Assembly: GCA_964565775.1 (NCBI GenBank)
Contig: CAZMGB010000004.1
Location: forward strand, 1 to 64,000
Length of the DNA stretch: 64,000 nucleotides
Reading direction: 5' to 3'
Origin: CAZMGB01 sp964565775
Lineage (GTDB): Bacteria; Chloroflexota; Dehalococcoidia; DSTF01; JALHUB01
Below, in pieces: positions 16,968-28,602 of the stretch; position 1 is the stretch's first letter; each line of letters begins with the position of its first letter. The notes below the pieces were generated by a model, which saw only the letters and a list, made by a program, of their open reading frames with translations, was not told the origin of the DNA and ran no database searches. The translations under genes and the position numbers were made by a program.

Positions 16968-16996
16968 ATACTAACACGGGCCCCGCCCCCGGTCAA
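16968..16996 (-). promoter_or_regulatory. Candidate sigma-70-type promoter for the GNAT leader
   Basis: Minus-strand TTGACC (16991-16996), a 17-bp spacer and TAGTAT (16968-16973). It directs transcription leftward from about 16961, immediately after the end of the SDR gene. Confidence 0.55.
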
Positions 16997-17010
16997 GGCG
17001 CCGGCCGCCC

Positions 17011-17802
17011 CTAGAAGACGGCGCCGGTGGCGCCGCCGTCGACCTGTATCGTGGTGCCCGAGATGTGGCGGGCCGGCTCCGAGGCCAGGAACACCACCAG
17101 GGCGGCGAGGTCCTGCGGCTGGGCTAGCCGGCCGACGGGAATGCGTTGCGCCTCCTCCGCCAGCAGCTCGTCGAGTGTACGGCCCTGGGCCTCCGCCCGG
17201 CCGCCGTACAACTCGCGCATGCGGTCGGTCAGCGTGAGACCGGGGCAGACGTTGTTGACGGTGATCTGGTCGGGGCCCAGCTCCCGGGAAAGGGTCTTGG
17301 CCAGGCCCACGACGCCCAGCCGGGCGGCATTGGAAAGGATCAGGCCCGGTATGGGCTCTTTTACCGCCACAGACGTGATGTTGATGATGCGACCGCCCCC
17401 CTGTCGGCGTAAGTGGGGCAGCGCCTCCCGCACCACGCGGGCCACGCTCAAGAAGTTCTGGTCGATGGCCTTCTGCCAAGCCTCATCGGAGTGCTCATCG
17501 AAGACGCCGGGGGGCGGGCCGCCGGCGTTGTTGACGATAATGTCCAGCCGCCCGAATCGCTCCACCGTCTGGGCCACGAATCGCTTGATGTCATCGTGGC
17601 TGGACATGTCGCAGACCACCGGCAGCACTTCGACGCCGGCGGCGCCGCCGATCTCGTGCGCCGTCGCCTCCAGTGCCTCGCGGCCACGGGCGCAGATCGC
17701 CACGCGGCAGCCCTCGCGCGCCAGCCCTTCGGCCACGGCCCTGCCCAGGCCGCGGCTGGCTCCGCCCACCAGGGCGGCCTTCCCCTCCAGGCCCAGTTCC
17801 AT
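17011..17802 (-). CDS. Short-chain dehydrogenase-like protein with non-canonical active site
   Basis: 263-residue Rossmann-fold protein of the SDR superfamily. The cofactor loop is GGASRGLGRAVAEGLA, and the NNAGG motif and the C-terminal ISGTTIQVDGG are normal. The expected YxxxK catalytic motif is absent: the region reads ILSNAARLGVVGLAKTL, with Arg where the Lys should be and no Tyr. This matches a known SDR-like subgroup that lacks the perfect catalytic tetrad. The reaction is therefore unknown and FabG-type reduction should not be assumed. Start ATG 17802 is preceded by GAGGTGAGCC. It is the only gene of its strand until the GNAT gene. Confidence 0.85.
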   Translation of the reverse strand: MELGLEGKAALVGGASRGLGRAVAEGLAREGCRVAICARGREALEATAHEIGGAAGVEVLPVVCDMSSHDDIKRFVAQTVERFGRLDIIVNNAGGPPPGVFDEHSDEAWQKAIDQNFLSVARVVREALPHLRRQGGGRIINITSVAVKEPIPGLILSNAARLGVVGLAKTLSRELGPDQITVNNVCPGLTLTDRMRELYGGRAEAQGRTLDELLAEEAQRIPVGRLAQPQDLAALVVFLASEPARHISGTTIQVDGGATGAVF

Positions 17803-18057
17803 GGCTCACCTCACGCTACGCAGGTCGGGCGTTGTCTTCGCGACGGTGCGGGTCGTCGTGACATCCACTGCTCGCCATGCTATGGATTCTGTCGCTACTG
17901 TCAACTCCTCGTGGATCTCGTTGCCCGCCCGCGACGGGGAACGCCTTCCTCATCGTGCCCCGGGTGGGGCGAGGGAGTGCTCGGGAATCGAGGGGCCGCG
18001 CTCCGTGCGCGCCCTCGGGTTGGCCTTTCTTCCGCCGGCTACGTTCAGGAGGCCCGT

Positions 18058-18086
18058 TTGCTGGCCTTGATACGGTATGCTATATT
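18058..18086 (+). promoter_or_regulatory. Candidate promoter of the prs-secA operon
   Basis: TTGCTG (18058-18063), 17 bp, TATATT (18081-18086), about 145 bp before the prs start. The rest of the 430-bp gap between the SDR gene and prs shows no gene or named RNA element. Confidence 0.5.
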
Positions 18087-18232
18087 CGGAGTGTCTACCA
18101 GACAAACGTCGGGGCGAGGGCCGGGACGGGACCAGCGCGGTCGGCAGGTTCCGGTTCGGCCCTTCTAGCGCACATATCCTGCGGGAGGCCTTGCCTGCCG
18201 GCGCTGAAAGCTGAATTGCTGCGGAGGTAGAC

Positions 18233-19183
18233 GTGTACCAGGACCTGAGCGTCTTCACGGGGAACGCCCATCCAGACCTGGCTCTCTCGATCTGCCGATA
18301 CCTCGAGATGCCGCTGGGTCAGTGCGAGGTCTTCGAGTTCAGCAATGAGAACATCTTCGTGCGCATCAACGAGAACGTGCGCGAGCGCGACGTGTTCGTG
18401 GTGCAGCCCCTGGTGTCGCCGGTGAGCACGCGCATCATGGAGTTGCTCATCATGATCGACGCCTTCAAGCGGGCGTCGGCCGGCCGCGTCACCGCCGTCG
18501 TCCCCTACTACGCCTACGGCCGCAGCGATAAGAAGGACCAGCCGAGGGTGCCTATCACGGCACGGCTCATCGCCAACCTTATCGAGACGGCAGGCGCGGA
18601 CCGCATGCTCACCGTCGACCTGCACGCGGGCCAGATCCAGGGCTTCTTCAACATACCGGTAGACGAGCTGACCGGGCTCTACCTTATCAGCCATTACTTC
18701 CAGAGCAAGGGCCTCACCAACGTGGTGGCCGTGGCCGCCGACGAGGGCGCCGCCAAGCGCGCCCGCAACGTCGCCCAGAGCCTCAATGCGGGCCTCGCCA
18801 TCATCGAGAAGCGGCGCATGGGTAACGACGAGAAGACCGAGGCGCTGAACGTCATCGGCGACGTTGAAGGACGAGAAGCGATCCTTGTCGACGATGAGGT
18901 GCTGACGGGAGGGACGCTCGCCGAAGGGGCCAAGCTCCTCATCAAGCGCGGTGCCACGGCGGTGTCCGCCGCCTGCACCCATGCCCTCCTCTCGGGTTCG
19001 GCGGTTGCCCGCCTGAGCGAGGGCCCCATCGAGGAGATGGTGGTCACGGACACGGTGCCGATACCGCCCGAGAAGCGTCTGCCGAACCTGACGATCCTTT
19101 CGCTGGCGCCGCTCATCGGCGAGGCGATAAGGCGCATCAATTCGGGCCATTCGGTGGGGGCGCTGTTCCGCGAGGTGGAGTGA
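18233..19183 (+). CDS. prs: Ribose-phosphate pyrophosphokinase
   Basis: 316-residue enzyme that makes PRPP from ribose 5-phosphate and ATP for nucleotide, His and Trp synthesis. Visible motifs are the ATP-site VVPYYAYGRSDKKD, the divalent-metal region DLHAGQIQGFFNIPVDEL, the flexible-loop area IIEKRR, and the PRPP-binding loop LVDDEVLTGGTL. That loop varies slightly from the usual DDMIDTGGT. GTG 18233 follows GCGGAGGT. secA begins 3 bp after its stop. Confidence 0.95.
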   Translation: MYQDLSVFTGNAHPDLALSICRYLEMPLGQCEVFEFSNENIFVRINENVRERDVFVVQPLVSPVSTRIMELLIMIDAFKRASAGRVTAVVPYYAYGRSDKKDQPRVPITARLIANLIETAGADRMLTVDLHAGQIQGFFNIPVDELTGLYLISHYFQSKGLTNVVAVAADEGAAKRARNVAQSLNAGLAIIEKRRMGNDEKTEALNVIGDVEGREAILVDDEVLTGGTLAEGAKLLIKRGATAVSAACTHALLSGSAVARLSEGPIEEMVVTDTVPIPPEKRLPNLTILSLAPLIGEAIRRINSGHSVGALFREVE

Positions 19184-19186
19184 GAG

Positions 19187-21850
<2,664 letters not shown>

Positions 21851-21855
21851 AACCG

Positions 21856-22308
21856 ATGGCCGCCCCTGTGCACGTCTCGGCCGGCATCATTCTCGTCAAC
21901 CCCAACGGCCAGGTCCTGCTCCAGCAGCGCGATAACGACCCCCGGGTCATGTTTCCGGGGTTCTGGGGCATCACCGGCGGCGGCGGCGAGGACGGCGAGC
22001 CCCCCGAGGCGACGGCCAGGCGCGAGGTGCTGGAGGAGACCGGCCTCTCGCTTGGGGACATAACGCTCTTCAAGGTGTATTATCCGTCCGATGGCGCCGA
22101 CGAAAGGCCGCGAGAGGTCCACATCTACCACGCGCCCGTCGATGAACCTGTCGATGCGCTGTCCGTGGGAGAGGGGCAGGCGCTGCGTTTCTTCTCGCCT
22201 GCCGAGCTGGTGGACCTGCCGCTCGCCTATAACCACGGCGAGGTGCTGGCCGATTTTCTCGCCTCACCCGCCTATCGCAGCTACCTGACCGGCAAAGACG
22301 ATGGCTGA
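21856..22308 (+). CDS. Nudix hydrolase
   Basis: 150-residue pyrophosphohydrolase. The Nudix box is visible as GGGGEDGEPPEATARREV followed by LEETGL, which matches GX5EX7REUXEEXGU. The upstream strand GIILVNPNGQVLLQQRDND is typical of NTP or nucleoside-diphosphate-sugar hydrolases, but the substrate cannot be inferred. ATG 21856 is preferred over 21829, which would overlap the end of secA; neither has a clear RBS, so translation may be coupled. It overlaps the next gene by 8 bp. Confidence 0.88.
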   Translation: MAAPVHVSAGIILVNPNGQVLLQQRDNDPRVMFPGFWGITGGGGEDGEPPEATARREVLEETGLSLGDITLFKVYYPSDGADERPREVHIYHAPVDEPVDALSVGEGQALRFFSPAELVDLPLAYNHGEVLADFLASPAYRSYLTGKDDG

Positions 22309-23044
22309 GAAGCGAGTCCGTCGCCGCAAGAGCCCTCAAGTCGCCGACCGGGAGGCGCTGGACCAGTTCGAGAGGGCCCTCTCGGAAGGCCGCCACTGGT
22401 TCAAGGCGCTCCTGGAGGCGGTGGCCCTCTGGCGCCCGCCCGAGGAGCAGGTGGGCGACCGCCACTACCGCTACCTTATCGACGGCGAGGCCTTCGACTG
22501 GCTCCTCCTGGCCGAGCGACTGATCGACGCTGTCGATGGTGTGGTCTCCCCCGCCGAGAGGGAGGCGCTCCTCTTCTTCGACCGCCCGCCCATCGAGCTC
22601 GCTAACGGCGAGTTCAAGCGGCTCATCGGCCCTGCCAAGTACGCTGCCCACCTCAACTATCTCTATGGGGTCGTCGTCGAGGAGGCTCTCCAGCTCGCCG
22701 TCGAGGAGGAGGTACACAAGGAGCGCCGGTCGCGCGTGTGGGACAAAGGCGGCGCGGTGGAGGAGAAGGTGTTCGAGCTGGTGTACGGCAAGGGCAGGCA
22801 GGAGCTCCTGTCACAGTTCCGGGAGGAGCGCTCCCTTCCCCAGGCCGACAGCATCTTCCTGGACGAGCTCAGGCAGTTCACCTACTGGCTGTTCAAGTAT
22901 CGAGTCCGACGTTGCGACGGGGCGCGGGTCGCCTCCGACACACGCAAGGCCCTCGCGCAGCTATCGAAGCTGGGCGCGGCCCGCCGCCGCCGCGCCTCGC
23001 TTGCCGAGGACGATGCCCATCCCTCCCGGCTCGTCGATCTGTAG
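22301..23044 (+). CDS. Conserved-looking hypothetical protein, helical
   Basis: 247-residue soluble protein with no motif that I can name. It opens with a basic stretch (KRVRRRKSP) and is largely alpha-helical and charged. Notable segments are HYRYLIDGEAFDWLLLAERLIDAVDG, split here into its two halves around EAFDWLL, and a C-terminal basic tail RRRRASLAEDD. The 8-bp overlap with the Nudix gene indicates a shared operon with prs-secA. Function unknown; no transmembrane segment or signal peptide is seen. Confidence 0.7.
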   Translation: MAEKRVRRRKSPQVADREALDQFERALSEGRHWFKALLEAVALWRPPEEQVGDRHYRYLIDGEAFDWLLLAERLIDAVDGVVSPAEREALLFFDRPPIELANGEFKRLIGPAKYAAHLNYLYGVVVEEALQLAVEEEVHKERRSRVWDKGGAVEEKVFELVYGKGRQELLSQFREERSLPQADSIFLDELRQFTYWLFKYRVRRCDGARVASDTRKALAQLSKLGAARRRRASLAEDDAHPSRLVDL

Positions 23045-23206
23045 GGGCGGCAGGGCAGGGGCGTAGCTTCAGCTGCGCCCTGCCGACCGCAGGTCGGCGC
23101 CTTCATCCAGAACAGCGTCGGCACACGCTTCGAGCTGTAAGAGGCCCATCGGCCCTGCACTGAGTGCAAGCCCCATGGCAAGCTGCTGATAGAGGAGGGT
23201 CGTACA

Positions 23207-24322
23207 GTGTCCTTCGTCGCGCTTATCATCAAGAACCTCGTGCGGCAGCGTATCCGCACTGGCCTGACGGTCCTCGGGATCAGCATCGGCATCACGACAG
23301 TGGTGGCGTTGGGCGTCGTCACGAACAGCTTCAAGGCGTCCGCGGGCGAGCTTATTCGCCTGGGTGGAGCCGACTTCATGGTCGCGCAGAAGGGCGCAGC
23401 CGACCTCTCGTTCAGCGTCGTTCCCCAGGAGGACGTCGCCGCCCTCGCCGCGTATCCGGGTGTGGCACGCGCCGAGGGCATGCTCTTCCACATAACCCGC
23501 GTCGGCTCGAATCCCTACTTCATTACGATGGGCCTGACCGCGGAGGACCTGGCGATGAACCCGCCGCCGCTCATCGAGGGTACCCTGTGGGGAGCGGGCG
23601 CCACGAATGAGCTAATACTCGGCAAGAGAGCCGCCGCTGACCTCGGCGCCGGCGCGGGCGATGTCGTCACGATTGACGATCGTCCGTTCCGCGTGACGGG
23701 CATCTATAAGACGGGGGAGCTTTACCAGGACGGCGGCGCCTATGCGCCTCTGGCGACCATGCAAGATCTTGGGGCGAAGACCGGTGTAGTGACCGCTGTA
23801 TTCATTACCGCCGAACGCGGTGTGGATGTGCGCACGCTGGCGGACAGCATCGAGAAGAAGTTCCCTAGTCTGGCCACCATCTCCGACGTGAGTGAGTACG
23901 GCAAGGTCGACCAGGGCTTGCAGTTCATGGATGCCGCGAACCTGGCAATCTCCGTGCTGGCCGTCGGCATCGGCGCCATCGGCGTCATGAACACGATGGT
24001 GATGTCCGTCCTGGAGCGCACACGGGAGATCGGCATCCTGCGGGCGGTCGGCTGGAGCGGGCGCCGCATCCTGCGCATGATCATCGGCGAATCGCTCCTG
24101 CTCTGCGTCATCGCGGCCTTCGTGGGCACGGCGCTGGGCGTGCTCGCCACGCGGGCCATCCTTCTAATCGATATTGTCAGGAACCTTCTGGAGCCGCAGT
24201 ACACGCTCGATGTCTTCATTCGGGCGCTCGTCGTCGCCGTGGTGGTTGCCCTCCTCGGCGCCATCTACCCGGCCTTCCGCGCCGTGCGTCTGACGCCTAT
24301 GGGGGCGCTGCGCTATGAGTGA
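23207..24322 (+). CDS. ABC transporter permease, FtsX/MacB type
   Basis: 371-residue inner-membrane protein with one N-terminal helix (RTGLTVLGISIGITTVVAL), a large extracytoplasmic MacB-like domain (about 40-240) and three C-terminal helices. It ends PAFRAVRLTPMGALRYE, the typical FtsX-family tail. Such permeases work by mechanotransmission, often for lipoprotein or antibiotic-peptide release, not by classic import. GTG 23207 has GAGGAGGGT upstream. The ATPase gene overlaps it by 8 bp. Confidence 0.93.
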   Translation: MSFVALIIKNLVRQRIRTGLTVLGISIGITTVVALGVVTNSFKASAGELIRLGGADFMVAQKGAADLSFSVVPQEDVAALAAYPGVARAEGMLFHITRVGSNPYFITMGLTAEDLAMNPPPLIEGTLWGAGATNELILGKRAAADLGAGAGDVVTIDDRPFRVTGIYKTGELYQDGGAYAPLATMQDLGAKTGVVTAVFITAERGVDVRTLADSIEKKFPSLATISDVSEYGKVDQGLQFMDAANLAISVLAVGIGAIGVMNTMVMSVLERTREIGILRAVGWSGRRILRMIIGESLLLCVIAAFVGTALGVLATRAILLIDIVRNLLEPQYTLDVFIRALVVAVVVALLGAIYPAFRAVRLTPMGALRYE

Positions 24323-25010
24323 CTCCACCCCCATCATTGAGATTCGTGGACTGGTCAAGACGTTTGAGAAGGGCATCGTCCGCGCCCTCGACGGCGCCGA
24401 GCTTACGGTAGCCGCCGGCGAGTTCGTCGCCGTCGCCGGCCCATCCGGGTGCGGGAAGTCGACGCTCCTGCACCTGATCGCCGCTCTGGACCGGCCGGAC
24501 GCGGGCACGATTAGGGTGAACGGCCGTGATCTAGCCCAGGAACGAAACCTCAGCCGCTACCGTGCGCGGGAGATCGGCCTCGTCTTCCAGCTCGACAACC
24601 TGCTGCCCACCCTCGGCGCCGGCGAGAACGTCCAGGTGCCGATGTTCGAGCTCCGCATCTCGGCGGCCGAGCGCCGCAGGCGAGCGCGTGAGTTGCTCCG
24701 GCAGGTCGGGCTCAGCGACAAGGAGAAGAACCTGCCGACGGAGCTATCGGGGGGAGAACGTCAGCGAGTAGCGGTCGCGCGCGCCCTGGCGAACGACCCG
24801 CCGATCCTGCTGGCCGACGAACCCACCGGACGCCTGGACTCCAGGTCCGAAGCCAGCGTGCTGGAGCTGCTGGCGGAGCTCAGGCATAGCCGTGGCCTCA
24901 CGGTAGTCCTGGTATCCCACGACGCCGGCGTGGCCGGGCAAGCCGACCGCATCCTGCGAATGCTCGACGGCCGGATCGTGGGCGAAGAGGTGACGGCCGG
25001 CGGGGCTTGA
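24315..25010 (+). CDS. ABC transporter ATP-binding protein (LolD/MacB type)
   Basis: 231-residue ATPase paired with the preceding permease. It has Walker A GPSGCGKSTLL, Q-loop VFQLDNLLPTL, signature LSGGERQRVAVARAL, Walker B PILLADEPTG and the switch His in VVLVSHDAG. The family, often annotated as lipoprotein-releasing or macrolide exporter, forms homodimeric ATPase pairs. No periplasmic adaptor is encoded nearby, which fits a monoderm or otherwise adaptor-less system. Confidence 0.94.
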   Translation: MSDSTPIIEIRGLVKTFEKGIVRALDGAELTVAAGEFVAVAGPSGCGKSTLLHLIAALDRPDAGTIRVNGRDLAQERNLSRYRAREIGLVFQLDNLLPTLGAGENVQVPMFELRISAAERRRRARELLRQVGLSDKEKNLPTELSGGERQRVAVARALANDPPILLADEPTGRLDSRSEASVLELLAELRHSRGLTVVLVSHDAGVAGQADRILRMLDGRIVGEEVTAGGA

Positions 25011-25036
25011 GCCCATCTTGCCGAGAGGAGGATGCC

Positions 25037-25663
25037 ATGAGCGACTATCCGGTCACGTATCGAGTCGACGCGCCAGAGGGGGCCCGCAAACGGTTGACGG
25101 TGGCCTTCAGGCCCATTCTTGCCATACCCCACGTCCTGCTGGTCGGCGGGCCCGGCTTTGGATTTGGGGTGGGCAGCGACCGCACGGGGGTGCTCGGTGC
25201 CGTGGCGGGAGTGTGCGCCTTCATCAACTGGTTCGCCGTCGTGTTTACGGGGCGGGCGGTCCACGGACTCATGGACCTCGGGCGGTTCTACCTGCGCTGG
25301 CGCGCCAACGTACTCACCTATGAGGCGCTGCTGCGAGACGAGTACCCGCCCTTCGGCGACGGCGAGTACCGCGCCGCAACGGAGTTTCCTGCCGTCGCGG
25401 AGGGCAGGAGCCGCCTCACAGTGGGGTTCCGTCTGATACTGATCATTCCCCACCTGGTTGTGCTCTTCTTTCTCCTGCTGGCCTGGTTCGTAACCGCGCT
25501 CGTCGGCTGGTTCGCCGTTCTCTTCACGGGGCGCTACCCGGGCGGACTGTGGCGGTTCGGCGAGGGTGTCATGCGCTGGCTCCTGCGGGTGGAGGCCTAC
25601 ATGCTGCTCCTCCACGATGAGTATCCGCCGTTCACCCTCCGGGACTCGCCCGCCAGCCCCTAG
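25037..25663 (+). CDS. DUF4389-type membrane protein with internal duplication
   Basis: 208-residue protein built from two related halves. Each half has RLTVxFRxIL-IIPH, a hydrophobic stretch, WFAVxFTGR, and ends in LLRDEYPPF or LLHDEYPPF, matching the DUF4389 pattern. About four membrane segments are expected. ATG 25037 is selected because AGAGGAGG lies six bases upstream; an upstream frame start lacks this. It follows the ABC pair by 26 bp and may belong to the same operon. No function is known for the family. Confidence 0.8.
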   Translation: MSDYPVTYRVDAPEGARKRLTVAFRPILAIPHVLLVGGPGFGFGVGSDRTGVLGAVAGVCAFINWFAVVFTGRAVHGLMDLGRFYLRWRANVLTYEALLRDEYPPFGDGEYRAATEFPAVAEGRSRLTVGFRLILIIPHLVVLFFLLLAWFVTALVGWFAVLFTGRYPGGLWRFGEGVMRWLLRVEAYMLLLHDEYPPFTLRDSPASP

Positions 25664-25690
25664 TGTCTGGAGCTCTGGACATGCGTCAGA

Positions 25691-25719
25691 TTGACGCTGC
25701 CTGGCACGGCCTGTAGAAT
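25691..25719 (+). promoter_or_regulatory. Strong candidate promoter of valS
   Basis: TTGACG (25691-25696), 17 bp, TAGAAT (25714-25719). Initiation near 25726 puts a perfect hairpin, GGCCCCGA-ACTG-TCGGGGCC (25731-25750), at the very 5' end of the message. The hairpin has no T-tract, so it is more likely an mRNA-stabilising structure than a terminator. Confidence 0.65.
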
Positions 25720-25778
25720 GCGGACTTGACGGCCCCGAACTGTCGGGGCCTATCCGTGCGACTTCCCCAGAGCGATTC

Positions 25779-28484
25779 ATGACGACCCAGGCCCGTCGCA
25801 GCAGCGACATCCCGAAGGCTTACGACCCTGCTTCGGTTGAGAGCCGCATCTACCGCATGTGGGAGGACAGCGGCTACTTCACCCCGCAGATCGACCCCCA
25901 GCGCGAGCCGTTCACTATCATCATGCCGCCCCCCAACCTGACGGGCGAGCTCCACCTCGGCCACGCGCTGGAGGACGCCATAACCGACATCCTCATCCGC
26001 TGGCACCGCATGCGGGGTGAGCCGACATTGTGGCTGCCGGGCGTCGACCACGCCGCCATCGCCGTGCACGTCATGGTCGAGCAGCAGCTCGCGCAGGAAG
26101 GCATGACCCGCCATGACGTGGGCCGCGAGCGCTTCCTGGAGCGGGTGTGGGACTTCGTGCGGGCGAGCCGGAGCCGCATCTTCGACCAGCACAAGCGGCT
26201 CGGCGCCTCCGCCGACTGGAGCCGCGAGTGCTTCACCATGGACCCGGGGCCGCAGCGGGCAGTGCGCACCACCTTCGCCAACCTGTACAACGACGGCCTC
26301 ATCTATCGGGGCGAGCGCATCATCAACTGGTGCACCCGCTGCCAGACCGTCCTCTCCGACCTCGAGGTCGAGCACGAGGAGGTGCAGGGGCACCTCTGGT
26401 ACGTGCGCTACCCGCTGATCGAGGAGGGGCGCGCCGGAAAGAAGGGATCGAGGGCCGGCAGGTCTCCGCAGCACATCACCATCGCCACGACCCGGCCCGA
26501 GACGATCGTCGCCGACACGGGCGTGGCGGTGAGCCCGAAGGACAAGCGCTACCGGTCCCTCGTCGGGCGCAAGGCACGCCTGCCGATCATCGGCCGCGAG
26601 CTGCCCATCGTCGCGGACGAAGCCATCGACCCGGAGTTCGGTACGGGTGCGCTCAAGGTCACGCCCGGCCACGACCCTGTCGACTTCGAGATCGGCGAGC
26701 GCCACGGCCTGCCCATCGTCAACTCCATCGCCCTCGACGCCACCATGGGCGAGGAAGCCGGCCCCTATGCGGGCATGGACCGCCTGCAGTGCCGGGATGC
26801 CATCGTGCGCGACCTGGAGGAGCAGGGCCTGCTGGTGAAGACGGAGCCCTACACTCATGCCGTCGGCCACTGCTACCGCTGCGACACCGTTGTCGAGCCA
26901 GTGGTCAGCAAGCAGTGGTTCGTGCGCATGGAGCCGCTCGCCCGGCCCGCCATCGAGGCCGCCCGCGACGGCCGCATCCGCTTCGTGCCGGAGCGCTTCA
27001 CTCATATCTACCTCAACTGGATGGAGAACATCCGCGACTGGTGCATCTCGCGGCAGCTCTGGTGGGGCCATCGCATCCCCGTCTGGTACTGCGGCCGCTG
27101 TGACGAAGTGACGGTGTCGATAGAGGATCCGGACCGCTGCTCCGCCTGCGGCTCCACGGAGATCGAGCAGGACCCCGACAGCCTCGACACCTGGTTCTCG
27201 TCGGCGCTGTGGCCCCACTCCACCCTCGGCTGGCCAGACGATACCGAGGACCTGCGCTACTTCTACCCCACCACGGTCATGCAAATGGGCTATGAGATCC
27301 TCTTCTTCTGGGGCGCCCGCATGATCGTGACGGGGCTCTACAACATGAAGGATGTGCCCTTCTCCATCATCTATCTCCACGGCCTCATCCGCGACGAGAA
27401 GGGAAAGAAGATGAGCAAGACGCTGGGGAACGTGGTGGACCCCGTGGCGGTCGTCGAACGTTACGGCACCGACGCCCTGCGCTTCGCCCTGGCCACCGGC
27501 ACGAGTCCCGGCAACGATATGAAGCTGTCGGAGCAGAAGGTGGAGGCGGGCCGCAACTTCGCCAACAAGCTCTGGAACGCAGCCCGCTATGTCATCAGCC
27601 AGATCGAGGGCGAGAAGCTGGCGCCGCCCTCGCCGGCCGTTCGCAAGGGCATGGCCCTGGAGGACCGCTGGATCCTCTCCCGGCTCAACGCGCTCGTCGA
27701 GAACGTGGACGCGCTTCTGGCCGACTTCCAGCTCGGCGAGGCGGGCCGCCAGGTCCACGACTTCTTCTGGGGCGAGTACTGCGACTGGTACATCGAGATG
27801 GCGAAGGTGCGTTTGCGCCGGGGCGACCGGTCTCCCATGCCCGTCCTGGTGCACGCGCTGGACGTTGCCCTGCGCCTCCTCCACCCCTACATGCCCTACG
27901 TGACCGAAGAGATCTGGCAGAGCCTCAAGCGGGCCCTCGCTGACGGCGACGGCGAATATCTGATGGTCTCTAGCTTCCCGACGAGCGTTCGCGAGTGGTC
28001 GGACGCCGAGGCGGACCGCGCCCTGGCGGCCGTCCTGGACGTTGTGCGGGCGATCCGCAACATCCGCTCCGAGAGGAAGGTGGAGCCGGCCCGCTTCGTT
28101 GAGGCGTATGTCGTAGCCGACGGCTCGCGGCCCGCACTGGAGGCGAGCCGCCAGCACATCGAGGCGCTGGCGCGGGCCCGGCCTCTGCACATAGTCGCCG
28201 ATGAGGCGGACGCCCCCCGCGACCGGGCGGCGACGGCCGTCCTCGGCTACGCCCGGGTCGTGCTGCCTCTGGCGGGCCTGTTCGACCTGAGCGCCGAGCG
28301 CGAGCGTCTGTCGCGCCAGGTGCGCGAGGCCGAAGACACGGTCGCCCGGCTGGAGATGAAGCTGACCAGAGGCCAGTTCCGGGAGAAGGCCCCTGCCGAC
28401 GTGGTGGCGCGGGAGGAAGAGCGCCTCCAGGCGGCACGGTCGCGGCTGGAGGGCCTTCAGGTCAGCCTTTCGGAGCTGGAGTAG
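25779..28484 (+). CDS. valS: Valyl-tRNA synthetase
   Basis: 901-residue class I synthetase that charges tRNA-Val. It contains the HIGH-type motif PPPNLTGELHLGHAL (about residues 49-63), an editing domain with ATTRPETIVADTGVAV, zinc-ligand-like pairs CGRCDE and CSACGS, and the KMSKS-type loop GKKMSKTLGN. Its anticodon-binding domain is followed by a C-terminal coiled-coil arm (about 825-900) typical of ValRS. ATG 25779 lies within a leader with a good promoter. The preceding region shows no T-box. Confidence 0.97.
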   Translation: MTTQARRSSDIPKAYDPASVESRIYRMWEDSGYFTPQIDPQREPFTIIMPPPNLTGELHLGHALEDAITDILIRWHRMRGEPTLWLPGVDHAAIAVHVMVEQQLAQEGMTRHDVGRERFLERVWDFVRASRSRIFDQHKRLGASADWSRECFTMDPGPQRAVRTTFANLYNDGLIYRGERIINWCTRCQTVLSDLEVEHEEVQGHLWYVRYPLIEEGRAGKKGSRAGRSPQHITIATTRPETIVADTGVAVSPKDKRYRSLVGRKARLPIIGRELPIVADEAIDPEFGTGALKVTPGHDPVDFEIGERHGLPIVNSIALDATMGEEAGPYAGMDRLQCRDAIVRDLEEQGLLVKTEPYTHAVGHCYRCDTVVEPVVSKQWFVRMEPLARPAIEAARDGRIRFVPERFTHIYLNWMENIRDWCISRQLWWGHRIPVWYCGRCDEVTVSIEDPDRCSACGSTEIEQDPDSLDTWFSSALWPHSTLGWPDDTEDLRYFYPTTVMQMGYEILFFWGARMIVTGLYNMKDVPFSIIYLHGLIRDEKGKKMSKTLGNVVDPVAVVERYGTDALRFALATGTSPGNDMKLSEQKVEAGRNFANKLWNAARYVISQIEGEKLAPPSPAVRKGMALEDRWILSRLNALVENVDALLADFQLGEAGRQVHDFFWGEYCDWYIEMAKVRLRRGDRSPMPVLVHALDVALRLLHPYMPYVTEEIWQSLKRALADGDGEYLMVSSFPTSVREWSDAEADRALAAVLDVVRAIRNIRSERKVEPARFVEAYVVADGSRPALEASRQHIEALARARPLHIVADEADAPRDRAATAVLGYARVVLPLAGLFDLSAERERLSRQVREAEDTVARLEMKLTRGQFREKAPADVVAREEERLQAARSRLEGLQVSLSELE

Positions 28485-28531
28485 CGTTTCGGCAACATTA
28501 AGGGGACATAGAGGAAACAGACAAGGAGTGA

Positions 28532-28561
28532 TTGACTCAATTCGGAGGCCGATGCTAGCAT
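28532..28561 (+). promoter_or_regulatory. Candidate promoter of the nuo operon
   Basis: TTGACT (28532-28537), 18 bp, TAGCAT (28556-28561), about 40 bp before the nuoA start and after the end of valS. Confidence 0.5.
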
Positions 28562-28602
28562 GAAGCTAGGCTTCCTGTAGGAACTAGAAGGGGAGCCCCC
28601 TT

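Noticed and set aside
25664..25778. T-box or attenuator before valS
   Set aside because: The leader is only about 50 nt, with one hairpin and no T-tract or T-box core.
25686..28190. Very long open frame antisense to valS (over 800 codons)
   Set aside because: GC-rich codon structure opens the opposite strand. Its product is low-complexity His/Arg/Gly/Asp-rich with no known domain, while the sense frame is an unmistakable ValRS.
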